Shown here in pieces: positions 10,539-20,466 of a stretch of DNA of 64,000 bases. A model generated the notes under the pieces. It was not told where the DNA came from and ran no database searches. It saw only the letters and a program-made list of their open reading frames with translations. Source of the stretch: Glycine soja. Taxonomy: Eukaryota > Streptophyta > Magnoliopsida > Fabales > Fabaceae. Both the position numbers and the translations under genes were made by a program. Each line of letters starts with the position of its first letter. Within the stretch, counting starts at the first letter, position 1. The stretch covers positions 33,690,411 through 33,754,410 of the forward strand of contig NC_041004.1 in assembly GCF_004193775.1 (NCBI RefSeq), given 5' to 3'.

Positions 10539-13500
10539 ATGGATCGAAGTTGGATGAATGAAAGTCGCATAAGCCCAGAATATGAGGATGGCGTCGAGCA
10601 GTTCTTGCAATTTGCTTTAGAAAGAGGTCGATCGAATGAAGAAGGAAAATATTATTATCCTTGCATCAACTGTTTGAATGGAAGACGACAACTACTGGAC
10701 GACATACGGGACCATCTATTGTGTGATGAGATTAAGAAGAATTACACGATGTGGATATGGCATGGTGAAGTGACAGACATGCAGAGTGGGTCCCAATCTG
10801 AACCGTTTGATGTAGAAATGGGAGATCGCTTGGAGGACATGATTCGTGACCTTGGACAAGAGTCTTTCCAGCAAGCACACACCCCCGTGTATGAAGGATT
10901 GCAGAGTGATTCAAAGAAGCCTTTGTATATGGGGTGCAAGAATTCCTTAACCCTGTTGTCTGCGGTGTTAAGTGTGGTTAATGTGAAGGCCAGGTATGGG
11001 TGGAGTGACAAAAGTTTCACCTCATTGCTTAGGTAGTGCACAATCTGCTTCCAGAGGACAACACGCTGCCTAAAACTTACTATAAGGCGAAAAAGATACT
11101 GTGTCCGACGGGTATGGAGTATCAGAAGATTCATGCTTGCCCCAATGATTACATACTGTATAGGCATGAATTCCAAGAAATGTCCAAATGCCCTATCTGT
11201 GGGACTTCACGGTACAAAGTGAAGGATGAAGGGGAAAGTAGTTCTGATGAAAACTCAAAGAAGGGCCCTCCAGCGAAGGTTTTGTGGTATCTTCCAATCA
11301 TTCCAAGGTTTAAGCGTCCTTTTGCTAACGAGGACGATGCAAAAGACCTTACATGGCATGCAAATGGAAGGATTTATGATGGAATGGTCTGTCATCCGGC
11401 TAATTGCTCGCAATGGAAGAAGATTGATGGTTTGTATCCGAATTTCGGGAAAGAGCCACGAAATCTTAGACTTGGACTAGCCAGTGATGGAATGAATCCA
11501 TATGGCACCTTAAGCACTCAACACAATTCATGGCCAGTTCTGCTAGTAATTTACAATTTGCCTCCTTGGTTGTGCATGAAGCGAAAATACATGATGTTGT
11601 CTATGATGATATCAGGCCCAAGACAGCCAGGAAATGACATTGATGTTTATCTAAGTCCATTGGTTGAAGACCTAAGAAAGTTATGGGACAAGGGGGTTGT
11701 AGTGTTTGGTGTGTTTCGCAAGGAGACGTTTGAAATGCGTGCAATGCTTTTTTGTACCATTAATGACTTTCCAGTATATGGGAATCTTAGCGGTTACAGT
11801 GTCAAGGGTCATCATGCATGCCCCATCTGTGAAGAAAACACAAGCTACATACAACTAAAACATGGAAGAAAAATAGTCTACAGTAGGCATTGCCATTTTC
11901 TAACACCTAATCATCCTTATAGACGACTGAAAAAAGCTTTTAATGGAAGTCAAGAGCACGATATTGAGCCGATAACATTGACTGGTGAGCAGGTATATCA
12001 GCGGGTTCAACACCTGAATACTGTATTTGGAAAGACCCAAAAGAAGGATAAAAGTAAGAGTTGCATATGGAAGAAGAGGTCCATTTTCTTTGATCTTCCG
12101 TATTGGTCTGATCTAGACGTTAGACATTGTATTGATGTTATGCATGTGGAGAAAAATGTTTATGACAGTGTGATTGGGACGCTCCTTAACATTCAAGGCA
12201 AGACGAAGGATGGCTTGAATACCCATCAAGATCAAGCTGATATGGGGATACGATCACAATTGCATCCAAGGTCTGATGGGAAGAAAATTTACTTACCCCC
12301 AGCTTGCCATACTTTGTCCAAAAAGGAGAAGATAACTTTTTGTCAGTGTCTTTGTCGGGTGAAGGTTCCATAAGGATACTCTTCAAATATTAAGAGTCTT
12401 GTGCAGTTGAAGGAGCTTAAGCTTGTAGGGTTAAAGTATCACGATTGTCACGTGCTCATGCAACAATTGTTAGCCGTGGCTATACGAGACATCTTTCCAA
12501 ACAAAGTCAGGTTAGCCATAGCTCGCCTATGTTTTTTCTTTCATGCGATATGTAGCAAAGTCGTTGATCCTGTCAAGTTTGATGAGCTAGAAAATGAGGC
12601 CGCAATTATACTGTGCTAGTTGGAGATGTATTGTCCCCCTGCTTTCTTTGACATCATGATTCACTTGATTGTGCATCTAGTCAGAGAAATCAAATGTTGT
12701 GGTCCTGTTTATCTGCGGTGGATGTACCCGGTTGAACGATACATGAAGATCTTAAAAGGATATACAAAGAATCTATATCGTCCAGAAGCATTTATTGTTG
12801 AGAGGTACATTGCAGAAGAAGCCATTGAATTTTGTTCAGAATACATTCAGAAGGCTAAACCTGTTGGCCTTCTTGAGTCTCGGCATGATGACAGAGTGGG
12901 TGGTACGGGTTCAAGAGGACTGCATGTGATCACTCCCAGTGTAGAAGATTTGTTACAAGCTCACTTGTATGTCTTGAACAATAGTAATGAAGTTTTGCCA
13001 TACATACTTAAGCATGAAGCTTTAGTCAAATAGAATAATCCAAAAATGTCAAAGAATTGGGTGTTGAAAAAGCATAACAAGACTTTCTGTGATTGGTTTA
13101 AAGATACAATTTTTACAGATGAGAATGCTTCAGAAACATTAAGAAAGCTAGCAGATGGGCCTAAAAGAAATGTTATAACTTGGCAAGGATACGACATAAA
13201 CAAGTATTCATTTTACACAAAAGCATAAGATGACAAAAGTATAATGCAGAACAGCGGGGTCACCCTAAGGGCTGAATCTCAACACTTTGCAAGTGTGAAT
13301 GACGCCAATCCCTGTGTAGCTTCCATCCCTTACTTTGGGTTCATTGATGAAATTTGGGAGCTTAACTATGTGAAATTTACTGTATGTGTTTTCAAATATA
13401 AATGGGTTGACAGCAACATCGATGTGTGCACCGATGATATAGGATTTACGTTGGTAGACCTAAAGAAACTTGGTTAGCACAATGACCCTTTCATCATGGC

Positions 13501-13735
13501 AGAACAAGCTAGACAAGTATTTTACGTGCAAGACCCTTGTGATGAAAGGTGGCGCGTGGTTCTCCAGGGCAAACCAATTGGCGTTAATGTAGAAGATGAT
13601 GATTCATACATGGACACCTATGTTAGTCCTTTGACCGCACAAATCACTTCTAACGTTGTCGGAGAAGAAGAAGCTGACGACGTTCATGCTAATCGTAATG
13701 ATCATGATGAAGGAGAATTAATTAACATCGTCTAA
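10539..13735 (+). pseudogene. tnp2: CACTA TNP2-type transposase, broken
   Basis: This is the transposase that would cut and paste the element. The ATG at 10539 begins MDRSWMNESR, the usual start of the N-terminal transposase-associated domain, which ends at WIWHGE (about residue 70). After a frameshift near 11030-11036 the tnp2 domain follows in one frame: LPEDNTLPKTYYKAKK, the zinc-like CPNDY...CPICGTSRYK region, VLWYLPIIPRFKR, YNLPPWLCMKRK, GNDIDVYLSPL, CPICEENT and DVRHCIDVMHVEKNV. Then come a DUF4218-like part (LKYHDCHVLMQQLL, YPVERYMKILKGY) and a DUF4216-like end (VFKYKWVDSN, ARQVFYVQDP). Five in-frame stops lie at 12371, 12617, 13031, 13226 and 13475; most sit where related proteins have Gln. 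Full-length layout, but inactive. Confidence 0.93.
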
Positions 13736-15109
13736 GGTAATTTTCTATTTATATATTTGATTTTGCTAGATTCATTTACATAACTCATACACATAATTCA
13801 AATTCATTAATATTTAATGGACATTTAATATCAGTCCATAAAATGGAGCAAATCAATACTAGATTTCTATTTAGAATAAAATACTGAAACTAAATAGAGT
13901 GTACACAAACCAATCATATGTGATTGGTTATTACATGATTGGTTTGTGTGATTGGTTTACTAATTGCATTATTGAAAACATGCATATATTTGATGAAAGC
14001 TTTGAAAATGGAACTTATGCCAGATCATCTTAAATTGTTGCAGGTACTCTTCCTTCTTCCTAGTAGCTAGTGCCTTAATCATCTTCTTGTTAGCTCCAAA
14101 CATTGACCTTGCTGTCCATACTGCTTTTGCAATTAGGTTACTCAACACAAATCTTATTCACATACTGTTCTTTGATTTTCCATAGATTAAATGTGTAAAC
14201 ATAGATTAAATTCTTATCCAAACTTTGGTTTTAAGTTTTTGGTAGGAGCAAGCTAATTGAGTTGCTCACCTTTTTAGTTAGGTAGTTGCAATTCTATATT
14301 AGTCACCATATTTCTTGTTACTAGGTATGAATTACCAATTTTTGGTCTCTATAAATAACATGTTTGACAAAACTATGATTGAGTCGTGTTCGAACATTAT
14401 TTAACAACTAGAGGACTAATTTTACAAAAAAATTAGAATAATTTTAAGCAATTGGAGTTTTAAAGGGACCGAGTCACACAATCTAGCTTTTAAGTTTGAA
14501 AAAGCGGAAAACAACATGAATGAACAATAAAATGAGGTGGGAAGTTGCACCTATGCCTAGCTTACAGCCTCAAGATGCAGAAATAGAGTCACAAAGCAGC
14601 CTCTCCCTCCCTCCTTCCCTCCCTGTAAGGGTCTTATACAATACCTCTTTTCCATTAGTTACCTGTGAATTGTGAGTCACCTTCACTGTTTTCCTTTCCC
14701 ATCCTTTGTAGTATATTCTTGCCAAATCTTAGTTGACACAATTGATTTGTACCACCCATTTGCTGTTGCTTAAATTGGGCCTTTAGACTACTTGACCCCT
14801 AACATCATGCATCTTGTTATTTAAAGAATTGATATGTTCTTTCTTTGTCATTTCATTATAGCGAGGAGCATAATATGGTTCTTTACTCCTAAATCATCAC
14901 AAAATATATTGAAGTAGGCAAAGGCGTGTACTTCTCCCAATTATTAGTTGAGTTTTTCTTTTAATAAAAATGTAAGTAAACACACAGAGACACACAGACA
15001 CAGAGAAAGAGAGAGAGAGAGACACACACACACACAGAGCGAGAGACCGTCCCTGTCCAATCCAAAAGCCTCAGATAACAATGAATCACAGATAAAATGA
15101 ATCTGTTAA
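13736..15109. other. Intergenic DNA between the two CACTA genes
   Basis: No gene seen. It holds a cluster of GATTGGTT words (13908-13960), a CCCTCCCTCCTTCCCTCCCT run (about 14604-14624), and a GA/CA microsatellite at about 14980-15040. Confidence 0.6.
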
Positions 15110-15253
15110 ACCTCTAACATATTCACAAAATTAAACACATACCTGGCTACAATAATAAAGCATAAACACCCCCGAAACCAAGATTTCCAATTTAGTTACA
15201 TAAGGAACTGTTGATGTCGATATTTGTCTGTAATCGAAATTTACATTTTCATG
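15110..15253 (+). repeat. Direct repeat upstream of the second CACTA gene (copy 2)
   Basis: This is the partner of 9928-10073, and it ends 15 bp before the ATG at 15268. See copy 1 for shared words. The two copies differ at roughly one position in seven to ten by eye, so the duplication is old. Confidence 0.8.
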
Positions 15254-15267
15254 ATATATAAAGGATC

Positions 15268-18246
15268 ATGGCTTCTCCACCTGTCTTGCCTCCTCCTCCT
15301 CCTCCTCCTCCTTCAGACGCATCAGCTTCGCCGTCTGCCGTGAAGCGGACACGCAAAGCCTCACATCTATGATTCTTGTCTACCAGACCACCTGGTGCTG
15401 ACAAACCAGTGGTTCATGTTAATCCTACTACCGGCAAGGCCGACGGTCCCTACAAGAAGAAATTAAGAACACATTTGGGGATTGTGGCGCGTGATAAGGT
15501 GGACGTCACGTACGAGAACTGGAAGGAGGTCCCTACTGCTCAGAAGGACTTGATTTGGGAGGATATTCAGGTATTTTTCTTTTCTTATTTGATGTTGTTT
15601 AATTAATAGCCAAAAATTACATTATTGTAACAAATAAACCTTATTTGTTATTGTTAGGCGGAATTTGAAATCCCAAAGGCTTCTGACAGTAGGACGAAAA
15701 AGAAATTACTTCAGACTGTCGACGAGAGATGGAGGCAGTTCAAATCAGACCTCACGAGGAAATGGACCCTTGCAACCGATCAGGACGGTGTGGACGACAC
15801 TGTCTGTGAGAAATACGGCATAAGAAAGGAAAAATGGACCCAGTTTTGCCAGACTCGCAGAGACCCTTCTTGGGAGGTATGTTCCTTGCCATTTAAGTTG
15901 TTTTTCAGAAAACATTAACTTGTTATACTTCATTCTAGCAATTTGAAAGATTATTGTTTTATTTTTGCAGGATGTGCACAAAAAGCACAGGCCATCCAGA
16001 AACAGAACACTGCTCCCCACGTTTTGTCTCGTGGATGTTATGAATATTTGGAGCAGAAGCTCCTGACTGAGAAGACCAAGAAGAAGCTAGAGGAAGCTGC
16101 ACAGTCAGGAAGCGTTGATGGCATCATCGACCCTCCATCCTCGGTCAGACGCCATGTGAAGTGGAAGATGGTCCGCACGAAGAAAACAGGGGAGATGACG
16201 ACTGAGGCCGCAAAAGAAATCGTTGAGAAGATCGTAAGTCATTTTCAACTAACCATTACAATTATATTTCAATATTTTGTGAATGCCATGCACAACTGTG
16301 TGTTTTCTGTGCAAGATTCCTTTGAGGAGTAGGCGACACAGGGATCCTTCGTCCCCTATGGACGTCAGGATGTTCTCACCTCTGCTATTGGACGTCCAAA
16401 GCACCCTGGACGTGTCCGTGCTACTGGAGCCAGTGTCACCATCAAACAATACTTTGGATCGGCTCCACGGACGTCCTGCAGCTCTTTCTCCCTGCCTCCT
16501 GATGAATTGTAGTAGTTGACCCAACAAATCAGGGACCAGCTATAGGAGTCCATCACAGAAAAAGTGACGTTGTAGCTCATGGCAACGTTCAGCCAGATGC
16601 AGTCCCAGATGCAATCTCAGGGACTTGCACTGCCTCCCGAGCCTCTGGTTGGTCCCTCAGGTCCTCGAGTAAGCACAAAGGGGAGTTGTGTTGATCCCTC
16701 AGGAAACGATCCTGAGACGGGTGACTCAGATAGGTGCAATTTGTACATCGAAGCAGATCATGCCTGCTTGGTTGCCCTAGGGAGAGTTTATGAGGGATCC
16801 ACTGTTGTTCATAGCACTCCTTTGTTGTCTGGCCAAGTAAAGGTGGGTGTGGATGAGGTTAAAGATGTAGATGCTCCAGTTCCTGTACCCACTGATGAGA
16901 TTTCCTTAGTGGGGCAAGCAATTCACACCTTCCTTGCTTGGCCGACACATCTGGTCAAGTCTTTATCACAGCAGGTACTTTACTCTTACTATATGTTTCT
17001 TCTTTTTGAATTAATTCATTCAGCGTGCCTCAAATTAGGTCATTTAACTTTGTTTCATGAATAGGTAGCTGTGTCTCCGGCAAAACCACCTCAAAAGCCC
17101 GATCCAAAGGTCGATAATCCGCTTTATCTGATGACATTGACCATCCCAGAGCTTTTCTTGAGGCCTTACCAGGTTACATAGGATGCCACCGTGTTCGGGG
17201 TCTTTAATCCAGACTTCCCGCTCTACATAAAGCATGAAGACCTCTCCGAAATCGCACACAATGGTCAATGTCTCAACATATCAGTGTTACAGTTGTGGAT
17301 TCTGTAAGTCATTTTAGATTACTTTTAATTACCTAAGTTATTGCTTTCAATTCATAAATATTTAACTTTGACTTAACATAAACAGGCATATGACTGAAAC
17401 AAGTGTGCGAGCGGAGAATTCTGATATCTATGGATTCCTCGAGCCACAGTCTATTCAGAGGTCTGGGCAATCGCAGTTTGAGACTGAAAGTTACATAAAG
17501 AGTTGGATGCAGAGTTCAAAACGCAATGTCTATCTTGGAGCCTACCTGAATGGGTAAGTCACACAAAATAACTGAATTTAATTAATGTTTACTAATATAT
17601 TAACCCATATTCATCCCCACTGCAGCGGACACTAGCAGATGGTGGTCATTGTGCCCAACAAACACCTAGTTGTCTGGTTTTGTTCATTGCATAACAGGCT
17701 AGACAACTACCTTAAGGGGATAATTAACATGTTAGTATTCTTTTCAATGCATTTGCATTCAAATACCTCAACAATACCACTTTTTAATCGTTACTCGCCT
17801 GGAACAGTGCTTTAAAAGGTCTTGATGATGCTCCACAGCCTAAATCAAAGGCTCCTGCTAGGTGGATTGTCGTCAAGGTACGTCATTTACATAAAACTTC
17901 CACTTATATATATTTCTTATGTGTATGTACACTAATTGTTTAATTAATATCCAAATTTCATTATGTATTTAGTGTAATAGACAAAAAAGGAAGTACTGAG
18001 TGCGACTATTATGTCATGCACCGGATGTCTACCATCATTTTAGGAAGTTTTAGGAATAACTGGGAAGCGGTACGTTTATTTCAAACAAATTCGATTTTTT
18101 TATAATTTGTATTACATTATTAACTTATTATCATTTATTTCATCATGAAGTATTTTAACGATCCTAGACCATTGGAGCCAGAGCGATTAAAGGCGTTGCA
18201 GATCCAGTGGGCACAATATTATCTCCGAGTTAGAGATCAGACCTAG
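15268..18246 (+). pseudogene. Second CACTA gene: Ptta/En/Spm-type protein with Ulp1-like protease end, broken
   Basis: The ATG at 15268 starts MASPPVLPPP with a proline run. A plausible exon chain with GT/AG borders is 15268-15570, 15658-15876, 15971-16233, 16316-16974, 17065-17303, 17386-17553, 17626-17730, 17808-17877, 17973-18069 and 18151-18246. The first exons give a Transposase_24-like region (KLRTHLGIVARDKVDVTYEN, DERWRQFKSDLTRKW); the middle is Gln/Ser-rich and DUF8039-like. The last exons resemble a Ulp1/C48 cysteine protease: GH followed by a stop where Trp is expected, NRLDNYLKG, a conserved CNRQ, then the Cys region just after a one-base A-run expansion that shifts the frame (about 17982). 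Further stops are at 15370 and 16328, and in the exon from 16316. It probably corresponds to the TNPA-side gene of the element. Inactive. Confidence 0.82.
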
Positions 18247-18489
18247 GATTTAGGAACATTAAGTTTAGCTTAGTTTACTTTGGTTTAACATTTTTTACAT
18301 TTCCTATGTAATTTGAACATTGAATTCATTTGTTGATCGTTGTTTATGATAAATCAATTATTCAATGTTTATTATGATTAAAACTGCTTCAAAGCATAAT
18401 AAAATGTTTATTTGCTGTGAATTGGGTCTGAAATTGCATTTTACAGGTACAATTTTGGGTTTATTATAAAAACAGAAAGTTTATATATA
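18247..18489 (+). other. 3' flank of the second CACTA gene
   Basis: AT-rich 3' untranslated-like DNA with AATAAA-type words (for example AATAAAATG near 18399). No gene. Confidence 0.5.
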
Positions 18490-19034
18490 AAAAAACTTGA
18501 AAACAACATCGGTTATTAACAATAATCGATGTTAATATAGTAAACAACATCGGTTATTTACAAAAACCGATGTCAACATGCACCTTAACATCGGTTATGT
18601 ATAAATAACCAATGTTAACGTTTGTATATTAACACCGGTTATTTATACATAACCGATGTTAACGTTTGTATATTAACACCGGTTATTTATACATAACCGA
18701 TGTTAACGTGTGTATATTAACTTCGGTTATTTATAAATAACCGATGTTAAGGTACAAAGGTTAACATCGGTTATTTATAAATAACCGATGTTAATATACA
18801 AAGAACCATAGCAAAATAAGTGTATGCATCATGAACGTTGACATCGGTTTTCTAGTGAAACCGATGTTAATGTAATATATTAACATCAGTTTTCTCGAAA
18901 ACCGATGTTAATATATTACATTAACATCAGTTTTACTAGAAAACCGATGTAAATATATTACATTAACATCGGTTTTACTAGAAAACCGATGTCAACGTTC
19001 ATCATGCATACACTTATTTTGTTGTAGTTGTTTG
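18490..19034. repeat. Right CACTA subterminal palindromic repeats, part 1
   Basis: About ten head-to-head copies of ACATCGGTTAT...ATAACCGATGT and ACATCGGTTTT...AAAACCGATGT, each pair about 25-30 bp, spaced by words such as GTTTGTATATTAACACCGG. Two neighbouring units near 18610-18715 are almost identical, showing local amplification. The array is cut by the Ogre insertion and continues at 47399. Confidence 0.9.
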
Positions 19035-19039
19035 TGTAT
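19035..19039. repeat. Ogre target-site duplication, left copy (TGTAT)
   Basis: TGTAT precedes the LTR end TGTCGC at 19040 and is repeated right after the other LTR at 47394-47398. The 5-bp size is typical for Ty3/gypsy integrases. Confidence 0.92.
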
Positions 19040-20202
19040 TGTCGCAACGTGCCCTTCGCGGGCGAGCAGGGCGAGGCTCACGGGTGTGCTTTCCAAAGGA
19101 GGAAAGATGCGCGGAGTCGCCACCAACGTTTATTTGTGGAAAACGTCGGGAAAACCGAAGGAAACCGGTCAAAATGAAAATTCTAAGTTCGAGAGTTGTA
19201 TTTACGCTTGAGGAAGGTATTAGCACTTCTTACGTTTGTCTCGAAGGACAACATCCTATTTTTTAGAATTGTGGAAATTGTGTTACCTTAACTTTTATTT
19301 CTTTTTATTTATTGAGGTCGACAAAAGCGGGGCTTTTGCTCCTACGTACCCTCCATCAAAGAGGAAATCAGACCTACGTAGTTCTTTCTTATGCGTGAAT
19401 CAAATGATTCTTTTTACTTGAAAGGTGATCATTTTAAGGCGTTGGACCTTAAAAATGATCCATTTTACTTGGTAAGAAACTGAAATGATAAACTTTCAAA
19501 ACCCTATTTTTTGTGAACGAGCTTGACTAGGCGAGTTGATTTTAGCCTTAGTTTCACTTTAGTTATTAGTCAATTCAATTAAGAATGAGAAATCCCAAAG
19601 AGAAAACGTCCTATTGATTTTTCGCTTTATTTTACTAAAAGGTATTTTTTGATTATTATATTATTATTTTACCTCTTTTTTGATTTCCAACGTGGTTACG
19701 GCACGACCGAACGGTCGGAATTCATTTTAACAGAAATTAACGAATGATACAATTCAAACGATCGGTGGAAACAACCTTCTGGGGGAAGAATATGGAAGGC
19801 CCAAGTGGGCCTGATTGCTATTTGTACCCCCCTTTTTACTAAATGCACCCCCTCTACCTTTTTTGGTAATTCTTTTTCCGTAACGTTACGAAAATTTACG
19901 AATTTCGTAACGATACTTATTTTCCTTCCGCAAGGTTACGAGTCCTTACGGATTATGTATTTACTCTTTTTTTTAGCTTTCGAAGAAGTCACGAAAACTC
20001 ACGGATTGCAAAAAATACCTCCTTTCGATTTCCGTCACATCACGGAATTTTCATGGATCGCGTAAGCCTGCTTCCTTTTGATTTTCGGCACGTCTCGGGA
20101 CTTCACATATTGTGCAACAAAGGGTGCCAAATATCTCGAAGCGGCCAATCAATGGTTGTATATCATCAAATTATAATTCCCGGATGAAATTAGGGTATGA
20201 CA
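19040..20202 (-). repeat. Ogre 3' LTR (1163 bp, internally deleted)
   Basis: In the element's sense it begins TGTCATACCCTAATTTC and ends GTTGCGACA. It matches the right LTR throughout except for a missing block of about 455 bp, corresponding to about 46509-46961 in the right copy; the join is at about 19771. The lost block contains the TATA box and the hairpins upstream of it. Confidence 0.93.
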
Positions 20203-20215
20203 GTTTCCCCTCTTT
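20203..20215 (-). other. Polypurine tract
   Basis: On the - strand AAAGAGGGGAAAC directly adjoins the LTR start TGTCATACC. Polypurine tracts prime plus-strand DNA synthesis and sit exactly here in LTR retrotransposons. Confidence 0.88.
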
Positions 20216-20466
20216 ACTTACGTCTCATCGGAGATAAGAGCAAAGCAAAGATAAGACACTGATTTCGTCCATCCTGCCTTTTCCGTGATGACGATTCTCG
20301 TCTCTACTCCTTCTTTTTTGCTGTACAACACAAAACAAAATACAAACAACAACAATAACAACGAATATAATATACATATACACATATACACATGTTTGGA
20401 GAAGGAACCGATCCGGAAAACAACAGAAGAACATATTTCTCAGTCACCAGAGGCTCCGCGCTTGAT
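20216..20466 (-). other. Spacer between satellite array and polypurine tract
   Basis: Unique-looking 3' untranslated DNA of the Ogre, including an AACAACAATAACAACG run and an (ATAC)n-like run at 20341-20392. No gene. Confidence 0.6.
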
